Source: Pegoplata infirma | Taxonomy: Eukaryota; Arthropoda; Insecta; Diptera; Anthomyiidae | Direction: 5' to 3' | Assembly (NCBI GenBank): GCA_963921195.1 | Contig: OY992537.1 | Span: forward strand, 51,856,313 to 51,920,312 | DNA: 64,000 bases | Part shown: piece by piece, positions 20,235 through 32,700 of the stretch | Numbering within the stretch: position 1 is the first letter of the stretch | Layout: each line of letters opens with the position of its first letter | The notes under the pieces: generated by a model | Told to the model about the DNA's origin: nothing | Database searches by the model: none | What the model saw: only the letters and a program-made list of their open reading frames with translations | Made by a program: the position numbers and the translations under genes

Positions 20235-21296
20235 TTAATCGGTCAGAACGCCTATAAGCGCATTGTAGGTCAAAATTGTTATTTTGGTCAAAATGGACAG
20301 TAATATTTTAAATTTTAAATTATTTAAGAGCTTATGAAATTTTGAAATTAACACATTTCAATATGAGGTGACCCAAATGAGAATGAGGTTGTGCCAAAGT
20401 TAGCGGTTGACATGGCGATGAATGTTTATCGCAAATGGTAAAAATTGGACCAGGGGGAAAAAGTTTCCTATTAAAGATTTAAAATAATCTCTGAAACAAT
20501 TTTCTTTCAAAAGAATTCTCGTATAATAATGAATCGTGTTTGTTGGGAAATTTTGAAAAGTTTTAGAATAACCCCTTAAGTTATTATTTGTATTAATTTA
20601 TATTTACACATTAAAAATACTTTAAATGCTATAAATAAAAATAAAAAAACATATCACAAAAGTATAGGAAGTATGTATTTAAAAAAATACTACACTTATA
20701 AACAATATAAAAAATTGTGTTAATAGAAAAACGGTTTGATATAAAATGAAATCACTAATACTTAATTGCACCAAAAAAATTTTGTTTGAAATCTTAAAAA
20801 GATTATAACGCTGCAGGAAAAAGGGTGTCTCGGTTGATCCGAAATCAATTTTTTTTTTTATTGAAAACTGCCTATAACGTGACAGGTGAAAATTGGACTT
20901 ATCACTAAACTACCTCAAAAATACTTATCGAGTGGACCGGTTACATTAGGAAATATCAAAATTTTTCCCAAGATTTTTTTTTAAATTTCAAAGAATTTTA
21001 AATTTTTTTTTTGCATTTTTTGATTAAAATGATTTTAAAAAAAAATGTTCCCAAAAAAATTTTGAAAAATTTTCAAGACCACACATGAAAATTTTTAATT
21101 GGCATTAAATTTTCATTGGAAATAAAACCGCATAAATGCCTTAAAAAATATTTACAATTGATGAAAAAAGCTGTTGTTTACAAAATTTTTTTTTTAAAAC
21201 TTAAAATAGCGATTTCTCGAAAACTAAGCCAGATAAAGCAAAATGGAGGGCATTTTTTGATTCTTAGAATCTTAACTTTCGCGGTCTTGTTTACAG
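20235..21296. other. Dispersed repeats, no gene
   Basis: Near 20440 a DINE-1-like internal block is present (GGACCAGGGGGAAAAAG). From 20812 to 21080 a repeat (CAGGAAAAAGGGTGTCTCGG, CCTCAAAAATACTT, CCGGTTACATTAGG) is related to 26808-26900. The rest is AT-rich. Confidence 0.45.
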
Positions 21297-22042
21297 TAGG
21301 GTTATATAGTCGCAACAAAAAGTCGACTTTTCGACTTTTTTCAATTTCTAAAAAGTCGATTTTTCGACTTTTCGACTTTTTTCAAAATTTAAAAAGTCGA
21401 CTTTTCGACCTTTCGACTTTTTAAAAAGTCGACTTTTTTCGACTTTTCGACTTTTTTCGACTTTCTTTGACTTTTTAACTTTTTTCGACCTTTTCCAACT
21501 TTTAAAAAGTCGATTCTTTTGTAAATAAAAGTTTAGTTTTGACTTGTTGTAAGCATTTATGTGCTATTTTTTTTTGTTGTATTTTATTTATCAAAAAATG
21601 TCGAAGAAATCGAAAATGTTGAAAAGGTTGAAAAAATCGAAAGCAAAAGATTCGACTTTCGATTTATAGAACCCTATCACTGAGGTGTTAACAATAATCA
21701 AAAATATTGGTAAATATTGCACTTAACACTTTCTAACTCATGAATTTGGCATTGGCATTTGCTTCACATACAAAATACATGGAAATACCAATAGCTTCAG
21801 TTGTTAATAAACTCGACTCTCATTTGAATTTTTTTTTCAGAAGAAAGAAATTATTTTCATCTGGCAAAAGTAAAAAAAATTCAAAAAAAGTCGAAAAAAA
21901 GTCGAAAAAAGTCGAAAAAAGTCGAAAAAGTCGAAAGCAAAAGTCGACTTTTCGACTTTTTAAGAACAAAAAAGTCGATTTCGACTTTTCGACTTTTTCA
22001 TAGAAAAAGTCGATTAATCGACTTTTCGACTATAGAACCCTA
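21297..22042. mobile_element. hAT MITE TAGGGTTATATAGTCG, GTCGACTTTTCGACTTTT-rich
   Basis: The inverted ends are TAGGGTTATATAGTCG and CGACTATAGAACCCTA, flanked by a perfect 8-bp duplication GTTTACAG (21289-21296 and 22043-22050). The subterminal regions are arrays of GTCGACTTTTCGACTTTT, which are dyads and would fold. 746 bp, no real ORF. Confidence 0.88.
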
Positions 22043-22547
22043 GTTTACAGGTGTGCACCCCAATGGATCCTAACTTTGGCATTGCCGAAAATTTAAAAAT
22101 GCTTAAATCTCGGTTATTATTCAGTTTCTAAAATTCTCAAGACCCTCTTGGGCCTTAAATTGTAGTATCTGGAAAACATAGAATGATAACGCTAAAATAA
22201 ATGACCAACGTTGTGAATCTATGCCCCAATAGGTGAAGTGGAGCAAAAATTTTGAATTTTCAAATTTTTGGGAGTGCCTATGTTATTAGATTCATAATTC
22301 GGACCCATTTGGGTCTACTCGACTAGTTTTTAAGAAAAAGATGTTTTTTCTTTTCTTAAAACGAAAAAAAAAACAATCTTTATACCGTCCAAAATGTAAA
22401 AAAAATAAAAAAAAAATTGTCAGGGGCGTTTTTTTTTGGGGGGGGTGATAGGGGTCAGTGGGGGACGTTGAGAGCACCTTCACATCCCGATAAATATAAC
22501 AAATGTTTCATTTACTTAACAAAAAAACATGTAAAAAAAGTGTATTT
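22043..22547. other. AT-rich intergenic DNA
   Basis: Nothing recognised except a G run (GGGGGGG) near 22440 and long homopolymers. Confidence 0.5.
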
Positions 22548-22851
22548 TTTCAGAGGTTGGTTCAGTTTTTCAAGGGGGAACTTTTTTCCCCCTGATCCGA
22601 TTTTGCACATTTACGAACTTAACCTGCCGAGGACCATAAGACATATGCATGCCAAATTGCAGGAGGCTAGCTCTTTTATTTTCGACTGTATCGTGCCATC
22701 TACAGACAGACGGACATTTACAGAATGTCTTAGAATCGATCATGGATCAATAATATATATACTTTATGGGGTCCCCGACCGATATTTCGATGCGTTACAA
22801 ACGGAATGACAAAGTGAGTATTCCCCCATACTGGGGTTTGGAGGGTATAAA
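22548..22851 (-). mobile_element. DINE-1-like element, 5' part, minus strand
   Basis: Read on the minus strand it begins TATACCCTCCAAACC, continues TTTGTCATTCCGTTTGTAAC and GGGACCCCATAAAGTATATA, then GTCCGTCTGTCTG, and fades into the GGGGGAAAAAAGTTCC block. The 3' hairpin end is missing. Confidence 0.75.
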
Positions 22852-23230
22852 AAATTGTTTTCGAAATTTAAAATTTTTTTTTTCGAAATTTAAAAAACAA
22901 TTTCAAAAAATTATTTCCTAAAGGCGTGATTAGACGAGAGAGAATTCCCCTAGATTTAAAGTTAAAAACAACTCTGTGGTAACTTTTAAAATTGGAATGT
23001 CAAATAAAATTTTATTATATATTTTTTATTTACTTTAATTCAGTTTCCAATCTACAAATTATTTACTAAATGTGCGAAAACAAATAATAATATTATGAAA
23101 ATGGTAAGCAAAAACAAGTATTGAAGAAATGAGATTTGACACAAAGTCAAAAGTATATTACTACAGAGTTGTGTTTTACTTTGAATCTAGGGGTTTTCTC
23201 TCCCGTCTAAACGCGCCTTAAGAGCATTTT
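22852..23230. other. AT-rich intergenic DNA
   Basis: It carries AATTCCCCTAGATTTAAAGT near 22945 and the inverted TTTGAATCTAGGGGTTTTCTC near 23180. This suggests a MITE of about 270 bp (22924-23219, TIR AGGCGYGWTTAGACG). No target duplication is clear. Confidence 0.4.
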
Positions 23231-24092
23231 TTTATACCCTACACCACACTGTGGTACAGGGTATAATGAGTTTGTGCTGATGTTTGTAACTACCCGAAAT
23301 ATTGGTCCTAGACCCACCTTTAAGTATACCGATCGACTCAGAATCACTTTTTGAGTCGATTTAGCGATGTCCGTCCGTCCGTCCGTCTGTCCGTCCGTCC
23401 GTCCGTCCGTCCGTCCGTCCGTCCGTCTGTCTGTCCATGTAAACGGTGTAAACACGATACAGGTCGCAATTTTGAATCAATTGACTTGAAATTTGAAAAT
23501 TAAGCCTCTCTTGGCCCAAGGACGAAGCCTATTGAAATTGGAAAAAATCGGTTCATATTTAGACCTAGCCCCCATACAAAGGTCCTCTTTAGTTTTGGCT
23601 CAAATGACTCTAATAACCGTATTATAATAGGTATCTTTTTGAAATTTGGAAGGTAAACATGTTTTGTCTTCACAAATCACCATTCTGAATTTCAAAGAAA
23701 TCGGACCAGTTCTTCTTGTAGCTCCCATACAAACCACCTTCCCGATTTTCACATAAATGTCTCAAATTTCATGAAAATAGAAAATATTTAATTAAAATTT
23801 TGTTTGTGTATGTTAAACGCGTACTTAAGTAACCTTATCAAACCTTGTAATCATCGGACCAGTTTTGGACTCAGGCCCCTTGTGAAAATTTCGCCCGATA
23901 TTCAGTTTAAGCGGTTTATTGTTAACAAATAGAATCCTATTTCACTCAAATTTGATTTGTGAGTGTTTTTTACACTTATTAAAGATTTTAAAACATATAG
24001 ATCTAATCGGTCCATGGGAATCATTTTCCGGGAAACTCTGGTGTAGGGTATTATATGGTCGGTCTTGACCGACTATAATTTTCTTACTTGTT
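23231..24092 (+). mobile_element. DINE-1-like element, full length (second subfamily)
   Basis: The 5' end is TATACCCTACACCACACTG, a hairpin with GTGGTACAGGGTATA. Next come GGTCCTAGACCCACC and a long GTCC microsatellite (23369-23436). The 3' end repeats the first words inverted (TGGTGTAGGGTAT), followed by the terminal hairpin GGTCGGTCTTGACCGAC and TATAATTTTCTTACTTG. About 860 bp with no ORF of interest. It is a distinct subfamily from the 4416 and 51812 copies, with a different hairpin sequence but the same terminal architecture. Confidence 0.8.
23369..23436 (+). repeat. (GTCC)n/(GTCT)n microsatellite
   Basis: About 17 tetranucleotide units, mostly GTCC with GTCT interruptions, at the usual internal position of DINE-1-like elements. 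Confidence 0.95.
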
Positions 24093-25219
24093 TGAATTTG
24101 AGTACTGCAAAACCAAAAAAAATATGTACCGGAATTGGACATTTTGCAAAATTTTTTTAGGAACTTTTTTAAAATTTGTAAAAAATTTTTTTCTAAAATC
24201 GTTTTTAATGACATTTTTACTCAAAAACGCAAAAAATGTGTTTAGAATGACATGTAACAGAACACATCCAATTTTTTTTCGGGACTTGGATTTTTTAAGG
24301 TTCCGAAAAAAATACAGGATGTGTTCCTAAGGGGCAGGTACAGTGACTTTTGACAAGTGTTATATCTGGGGTATACATGGGACTATTTAAATAAATGGAC
24401 TAATTAATTGAAGATTTTATTGCCATTATAATAAAACTAATGCCAATAAGGAATGCTAATTATGAAAAATATCATTGGCATTAATAAATGCCTTAATGAA
24501 AACAAAGCATGTGCAATATTAAATGTCGTATTTCCGTCAGCGTGTTGTTAATTTGAACCCATTTGGGTCCACACATGTGAAGAGAACCTACGAAACTTTC
24601 ATTGGCAATAAATGCTAATGCTTTTTTGTCATTGGCATTAGTTCCAACTAATGCCAATTAAAAATGCCCACGTATCATCTGGGGTTGATAGATTTTCTCA
24701 CAGAAGTGACAGGTATTTTTATATGCAAGGTTTTAAGTTTGTAATAGGTCATTTGGGTCCATGTGACCGTCACGTAACCTATCAAGGGCCGATCACTTTT
24801 CCTGCAGAACTTATGTTGTTGTTGTTGCTAAATAAAAATTTGTGTTTTCTCAAAAACAATTTATAATTTCGTGGTGACGAACCTAAATTTTTTTTAAAAC
24901 GTAAAACATTTCTAATACGGTATTAATTTGAATTTCTAACGAATTTGCAATCTGCAGCAAAGTTCTTTAACTGTTTAAATAATAATAAAAACTTTTTATT
25001 GTAAAATCCAATATAAAAAGAATAAAAAAAATGTAAATTTTTCTTTAAATAATTATTAGTGTAAATAAAATAAATTTAAGATAAAAGTGAGCACCATAAA
25101 AATAATAGTTAGATAAATAATAATTTTCTTAAGTTATAACAATATACAAATATGTCTGTACGAAGCATTAAAAAAGAAGAGCGTGAACAAGTGAAAAATA
25201 TATGTATAAAAATTTATTA
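24093..25219. other. Dispersed repeats and intergenic DNA
   Basis: 24093-24330 has CCCGGACTT-type words of the dispersed block family. 24680-24810 carries the AAGTGACAGGTATTTTTATA/CTGCAG block shared with 15168 and 37490. After 24850 the DNA is AT-rich with no repeat seen. A 33-codon ATG frame at 25152-25253 has a plausible fly translation-start context but no recognisable homology (see findings). Confidence 0.4.
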
Positions 25220-25664
25220 TACACTGTGCAACAAATTTGAATATCTTGAATAAGTATACCAAAACCCCTAAAAGGTTTTAAAAACTTAGCTCAAGTTGTT
25301 TTTTTATTATCCACTGAAGTTTTTTTCAAAGGCTTTAGGAACATGTCAAAAAAAATGTATTAAATCTACTTTTGTGCTAAAAAATGTTTGGAATAAAAAT
25401 AAATCGTATTTAATATACTGCTAAGCTATTAATAGATATCTTCAGTTAAATTTAATTTCGATTCTTTTCTTAGAACATATTATCAGTCCATCTCCCATTT
25501 TTTGGAGTTATTTTATTCCTTTTTTCAAATAAAAACTTCAGCGGGCCATAAAAAAAACTCGAGCTTAGTTTTTAAAGTCCTTCAGGTGTTTTGGTATACT
25601 TTAACTTTTTTTTAATCCCATTCAAGATATAAAATCGTGATGGACAGTTTTTTGCATTACAGTT
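25220..25664. mobile_element. Foldback MITE (AAGTATACCAAAAC arms)
   Basis: Left-arm words (ATATCTTGAATAAGTATACC, TTTTAAAAACTTAGCTC) recur inverted on the right (GAGCTTAGTTTTTAAAG, GGTATACTTTAAC, TTCAAGATAT). Arms of about 110 bp are separated by about 200 bp, with degenerate outer ends. No target duplication is defined. Confidence 0.6.
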
Positions 25665-26133
25665 TAAATGCATTTTATAAAAATATCTAAAAAAAAAATT
25701 ATATAGAAAAGATTTAAAGACAATACGCTAGGCGTTAAACTGAGGATTTTAGTTTGAAATATTAAAGATAATTTAACTTATTATAATACATTACTGGTTT
25801 TATTTTTAAATGAGGTTAATATAAATATTTAAACATTATTTCTTTTAACAATTTTCATTGATCTTTTTCTTCTTTTACCACAAACAATAACAAATAATTT
25901 TTTTAAAGAAAAAAAAGTGTCTTACCTTCTCTCTCTTTTTCTCTCATTCTCTATCTGTTACATACAGTACATGCTAAAAGTATTCTAACACTTTGCAATT
26001 ACTCTAAAAAGCCTACTCAGCAAAGATGTTTTTTTTTTTGTTTAAACGTTTTATTTTTTGTGTTTAAACCATTTTTTTGTTTAACTTACCACTGGCACAG
26101 CCCGCTGTCACAGCAGCAATTATTACACTGAAC
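25665..26133 (-). other. Mnn1 3' flank / probable 3' UTR
   Basis: This lies downstream of the Mnn1 stop codon. A minus-strand AATAAA is present at 26049-26054, 80 nt past the stop, and is a candidate polyadenylation signal (an inference). A CTCTCTCTTTTTCTCTC tract lies at 25928-25953. No other gene was seen. Confidence 0.4.
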
Positions 26134-26739
26134 TCATTCACGTCTGGTACGTTTGGGCCTCGAGGCAGCAATTGAATCTCCAGCTGTAGAAGAATCTGTA
26201 GTACTTGATACATTAGCTGTGGAATATGTTGAATTTGTTGTATGATTACCTAATTTATCCACTCCTCGCACTTTTTTACTTGCTACTGATTGTGCTGTTA
26301 CTTGCAGTGATATGGCATGAGTATTTAATTTCTCAGCCAACAGTAAATCTTTTAAACCTTTCATCTTTTGACTGAACAGTGTGATAATCGGTTTTTTTAG
26401 CATAAATTGTATGGGGTCTTCTTCGTCTATCACAGGCGCCGGTGTTGGTACTGGCGGTTCCGGTGGTGATATTGATTGTCCTGCACTCAATTTAGTTGCG
26501 TTTCTATCTTTTGTTAAAGTTGTTGTATCATTAATAGCCTTAGTAGATTTTTTAAAACTTGTTCCATTAGTTTCATCAAAGTCATTCAAATGTTGATGGT
26601 TGTTTAGTTTTTGTTGTTCAGCAAAGGGTTGACCACCACCTTGTAGTAGAAAGTCGGGATTTAAAATTTTCTCACCACATGCAGCTGTTAAATCTGCCAA
26701 TGTTGTTGGAATTTCCGATTTTTTAACATCATTTGATTT
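26134..26739 (-). CDS. Mnn1: Mnn1 coding exon 4 (C-terminal)
   Basis: 606 nt, residues 544-744 and the stop. A Ser/Thr/Pro-rich linker precedes the conserved menin C-terminal block FSQKMKGLKDLLLAEKL and ISLQVTAQS. The protein ends in a basic RPKRTRRE tail that looks like a nuclear localisation signal. The phase-0 acceptor TTTTTTACTCAG precedes AAATCAAATG. It lies 10.9 kb from exon 3. Confidence 0.92.
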   Translation of the reverse strand, partial: KSNDVKKSEIPTTLADLTAACGEKILNPDFLLQGGGQPFAEQQKLNNHQHLNDFDETNGTSFKKSTKAINDTTTLTKDRNATKLSAGQSISPPEPPVPTPAPVIDEEDPIQFMLKKPIITLFSQKMKGLKDLLLAEKLNTHAISLQVTAQSVASKKVRGVDKLGNHTTNSTYSTANVSSTTDSSTAGDSIAASRPKRTRRE

Positions 26740-29700
26740 CTGAGTAAAAAATATTTTATGGGATAAAAATGTTTTATTTGATTTTTATATTTTTTAAATA
26801 CTCTACAGGAAAAAGGTTGTTGTTCGGTCCGAAATAACCTATTACTAAAATGTATCAAAAATACTTTTCCCGTAACCGAAAACAATAGGACATATTCAAA
26901 TTTTCTAAGTCGCGAAGTGTTAGACATAACTTTTTTTCATTTTAGATAAAAAATTTTATTAAAAATGATTTTTTTTTAATAATTTTCAAAAATTTTCTTA
27001 ATCTCGAAGTATTGGACACAAAATTTGTTTGCGTTTGGAGTTTGAAACGAAAAATTTTCAAAGTTCCAAATATTTTCTTTCAAAAATTTTTTTTTGATAA
27101 ATTTTGAAGTCCCAAAAAAACCTGGGACATGTCACTATTGTACCGGCACTGTGACTGATAAAAACGGGATATTTCAATAAAATGTCTTAAAGTGCTTATC
27201 ATGTGGCAGGTAAAAATTAGACTTTTTCGAGACTGAAAATTTTTAAAAATTTGTGAATATTTTTTATACCCTCCAACTACAGTATAGGGGTAAACTCACT
27301 TTGTCATTCCCTGTGTAACGCATCAAAATATCGGTCTAGGACCCCATAAAGTATATATATTTATGATCAGTGATCGATTCTAAGACATTCTAGCGATGTC
27401 CGTCCGTCTGTCCGTCTGTAGTTAACATGATGCATTTTAAGGCAGGTTAAGTTCGTAAATGAGCAAAATCGGACCAGGGGGAAAAAAGTTCGGCCTTGAA
27501 GAACTAAACCAACCTCTGAAAAATACCATATTTTTACATGATTTTTTGTGTTTTTGTTTAACAAATGCAACATTTTTATGCCACAAGAAGTTCAAAGTCC
27601 TGCATTTGGACCCAAATAATTATAAAATGTTTTATGGGCGTGGAATAAAACATTTTTTTTAAATAATGATAATCTTGTATTTCTTTAGTGCAAAAAGTAT
27701 AAGAATGTGTTTTTAGCACATATTCGAGGGGAAATTTTTTTTTTTGCATGTTGGAGGGTATAAAAGATTCGGCACAGCCGAATTTAACACTCTTACTTGT
27801 TTTTTTAAATCATTTTGAAAAAGATTTCCAAAAATTCGGAATTTGAAAAATTTTTCAAAATTTTCAATCTCGAACTTTTTTGACAAATTTTGAAAAATTT
27901 TCCAAATTCCGAATTTTTTGGAAATCTTTTTCAAAAATGATTTTAGAAAACAAAAAATATTCACAAATTTTGAAAAATTTTCATTCTCGAAAAAGTCCCA
28001 GACAAACTTTTTTGAAAAATTTTTAAAAATTTTCCAAATCCAGATTTTTTGAAAATCTTTTATGACTTGGACAAAAAAACATCTTGCCATTTTTTTTGCG
28101 TTTTGGATTAAACTTTTTGAACTTTTTTAACAAATTTTGAAAAAATTTTCCAAATTCCGAATTTTTTGGAAATCTTTTTCAAAAATGATTTTAGAAACCA
28201 AAAAATATTCACAAATTTTGAAAAATTTTTGGTCTCAAAAAAGTCCCGGACAAACTTTTTTGAAAAATTTTAAAAATTTTCCAAATCCAGATTTTTTGAA
28301 AATCTTTTATGACCTGGAAAAAAACTTCTTGCCATTTTTTTTTTGCGTTTTGGATAAAAAAATTTTATTAAAAATGCTTTTTTGGGAAAAAGTTTCCGAA
28401 GGTTAGGTTAGGGTGGCGGTGTCCGATTGACACCTCGCATAGACCTCTTGGTCCATAGCGGTACCACAAAACTTTTTCCCGCTAGCGGTGCAAGTTAAAC
28501 ACGTTCAAAGTCATTGCGAATCTTTTCAATATCCTAAGATCCATTTGCGTTATGTCCTCCAAAGTACCGATACTTATCTGACCGGTAATGGATCGGCGAC
28601 TCCTTGCCACAGCTGGGCAGTGACAAAGTATGTGTTCCATCGTTTCATCTACTCCTGGTGAAGCGCATCTTTTACAACTAGCGTCTGAAGTAATTCCAAT
28701 ATTCTGCTGATAAGACAATGACCAGTTATTATCCCAGTCAGAGCTCGGCATTCCCTTCTCGTAAGTGATAGTAGATATTGAGTTTCCGGATAATGTTTGA
28801 AAATTTTTCCAGACTCAACTTTTGTGGCAATTTGTTTTGTGTTTTGGAGTAAAAAAAATCATAAAAATGCTTTAAGTAACATTTTTTTTGACAAATTTTG
28901 ACAAAAAAAATCAAGGCCCAAACATTTTTAGATCCCGGACACAAAAACTTTTTTTTGCGTTTTCGTTAAAAATGCTTTTAGGAAAATTAAATTTTCTAAA
29001 TTCAAAAAAAAAAAAAATTTTAAATTCTTCCAGACACAAAATTTTTGATAAAAATAAAAAAAAAATTGAACGAAGAAGTCCCGAAAATTTTTTTAAAATT
29101 TTCTTTTGCTTTTTGAGTTAAAGAACAAAATTTTTGATAAAAAAAAAAAAAATTGAATGAAGTCCCGAAAGTTTTTTTTAAATTTTCTAACAAGAGAAGT
29201 ATTCCAACCCTTATGAACCGATTTACCTTAAACATAAAATATACTACTGGGTGAAATCAAAAAATGTCAACCAAACCATGTAATCGTGTAATATCTCATA
29301 CATGGGTTGAAGTATTCGTATATTTTTTAATGTACAACGTCGCATAAATTGGCATTCTACATAACCAACAACAATCCGGATACTAGTAAGCTATTTTAAA
29401 CAAGTTATTTTCATTTTTGTAGGCCAAATGTAAACTCCGTCGCCAGTAACATTTTCAATTTTTAAAATTTAACCGGTTATATCTTAAAAACCAATAACCC
29501 AAACTCTTAATAATTGAATACATTTTTAAAGAGGGCATGTTGACGTTCTTAAAAAATATTTTTGTATAGTCATAACTAGGGATGAGATTTTCATGCACTA
29601 AAAAATCGAAAATATGCGCTTAAAATATGCGCTAAAAAACTCAAAATATGCACTAAAAAACCAAAAAATATGCACTAAAAAATAAAATGAGCGCAAAAAA

Positions 29701-32700
29701 AATCTTGTTTTCATAGGAAAATCTTCTTAAAAAGCAAAAACTAACGCCGGGTTTAAATAGTATCATTTAAAACTTTATATAAGCAAGATTTTTTAGAACT
29801 TAAGACAATCTATAAAAAAAATTTAAAGAAAAAAAAATAATTTTTCTTATTTCCAAAATAAATTTTTAAAATTAAAAATAGTTTTTGAAACAAATAAATT
29901 TCAATTTATGTTTTTGCTAATTTATGCCAAAATATGCAAAAATATGCACTTAAAAGTTGGAAATATGCACAAAATATGCATTTAAAACCAAAATATGCAA
30001 AAATATGCATTTTTACTAAAATATGCAAAAATATGCAAAAACAAATCGATGCCATTTTAACGCAAATTTCTTGATTCGAAAAGATAATTGGTCGATATCG
30101 TTTTAAGACTATCGACAAAAAACATGCATTTGCATGGAAATCTCATCCCTAGTCATAACTATCTCTTTTACCCATACAAACACGGCTTCAATTGTGTAAC
30201 GATTTTTCGACTCTTATTTTTAGACATTATGGAACCTGACAATTTTGTTGTTTTTGACGTATTGTGTTTAGAAAAATAATAGGTTATTGCCCCATTTATT
30301 AAACGCGAGGCTATAAAGTATCATTTTGCATCATTGGTTTCAAGTTTGCTCCCTGCATATTAATTTCCCTGTATGAAAAGCTAAATCATAAATGAAAAAT
30401 CGAAAAATGCTGTAAACTCCGTCTTCACGTTTACAACAAAACTACTTAGCGTGCATCTGAAATATCGTCATATTTTGACGTATCTAGTTGACATCTAATG
30501 ATTTTTTTTCGGAAACCAATTTCCGACAAATAGTTTTCGAAAAAAAGGGCAAAAAGTGATGAAATGTAAACGCCGTCTCTGTAAACTCCGTCAACTTTTT
30601 TTTTTTTTTGCAGATTGCATTAAAAAACCTTATGAAGTTGTTAAAACCGACGCAAATATTAACACTAGTCATTCAAAAAAGTAAAAAAACTTATTTTAAC
30701 AGAAATAATAATAAATTTATTTTACATTTCCTTAGAAAAATCCTATTAAAATAAAAAATAATTGTAAAATCTTTAATAACAAAAACCAGAAAAAAGTCCT
30801 AATTACAAAAATTGTTAGCAATTACATAAATAAGTGTTTTAAATTACAATAAAATGTTTTCAAAGAAAATTCAAAAAATTTAATGTATTTTTCTAAGGTG
30901 AATGTAAACTCCGTCACCAAAAAAATCATAAAAATGTCGATAAAATTTGTTTTAAACAGTTTGTAGAAGAGATCTTTTATAGTTATATTAGTAGTGATGT
31001 AACATATCGATTATAATAAAAAAATTTACCAAAAATTAAAATTTTTTGATTGTACAATTTTGGCTCAAAAACACTGACATTTTTTGATTTCACCCTACTA
31101 TATTAAAGATAATTTTAAGATTGGGGTGTCTCGGCTTATCGGCTGAAAAAATAGCTAAAAAAATATTTCAGCAATTTTTTCTTAAGAAACTATATGATGT
31201 TTTCATATGATAAGAAAGGTTTTTTTTAATACCAATTGTCTAACGGTATTAAAATCGTCTTCGTTAAATATTTTTTTTTTTCAAGAAAATGTGTAAATTT
31301 TGGGGGTAACTACTATGTGAAGACATAGACTTACGATATCCATATGAATACAAAATAACCTTTATTAAATTTAAGTCGACACATATTTTTTCTCTTTTCG
31401 ATATTCGTGTCAGTTCTATTATTGCCGATAGGCCTAGACAACCCAACCTTAAAATCGTCTCTTTTATATATATTTATTTATTTATTTATTTAAATTATAT
31501 TTTACAAATTAATTTATAAAATATATACTTAAGGCGCCGGGTAACCAGACCATATGCGCTCGAAAAATTAATTAAAAAGAAAAATATTTACAGTGAATTG
31601 ATTTAAAAAAAAAATATAAGATTACAAAAAGTAAATTTATCTGAATTTAGTTTAACAAAAATGAAGTTAAATAAAGAAAAATAGAAATTAGCCTTATACA
31701 TCGTTGATATTGTGCTTCTGTAGACATCTCTGTATGTTGGTTAAATAGTTATCAGCTGCACAGTCAAGCAATTTTTCAATTGGTTCATCGATTTTGGAGT
31801 ATGGACATTCTGATAGTATATGAGGAATAGTGAGGAGAACGTTGCAATAAGAACATATTGGAGGATCAGTTTTCTCATAGTAATGCTTAGTATTAAAAAC
31901 ACATTTTCCAACTCTTATGCGAGCTAGCATAACACATTGGCTCCTACTAAAGTTTATGTTATATTTAGGCCTTGTAAACTGTGGATATTGTAGCCTTTGA
32001 ATAATTTTGAAAGGATTTGAAATAACTTTGGGAAAACACGGGATTTCCGTGATTTCAGGCAAATTAAGAGCATTCTTCGCAGCTTTGTCTGCACTTTCAT
32101 TGCCCTGGATCCCAATATGGGAAGGAATCCAGATTATCAAAGCTTGACAATCAGTGCCTGGGTATAACATGTCATTATAAAGTCCATTGTGGTTCTTTAT
32201 TAATGCCCTGGTGGCACTAAGACTATCAGAGCAAATAAGTGTTCTTCCACCATTTTCAGTTGAGTATCCAATGGCACTGTTAATAGCAGAAATTTCGGCA
32301 GTAAAAATACCTGAGTGATCTGGCAATCGAGCATCAACAATAGTTTCATACTGAGAGTTTGATAGTTGCTTAACAATTGAAAAAGATGTTTTACCATTAT
32401 GGAATGAACCATCAGTATAAAGAATCGTATCTGGCGAGTATGATACAATTTTCTCCTGAAGCAATTTCTTAAAACAGACTGGATTAGTAGTATTTTTGCT
32501 GTAGATTCTGAAGCCGTCATCAACCTTGACAATAGCGCCAGCGCTATTGTTGGTGATTGGCTTCTGTGGTATTGAAATGTTGTTTTTCCTTAGTAGTGAG
32601 ATTACGTTGTTGACTGAAGATGGACTACGGTTAAAAGCACTGTTCAAATGTCTCCAAAAAGTCGCATGAAGGCCATCAGATGAGATTGTAATAGACCTGG

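Noticed and set aside
21740..22003. Lys/Ser-rich ORF
   Set aside because: It derives from the GTCGAAAAAGTCG array of the hAT MITE.
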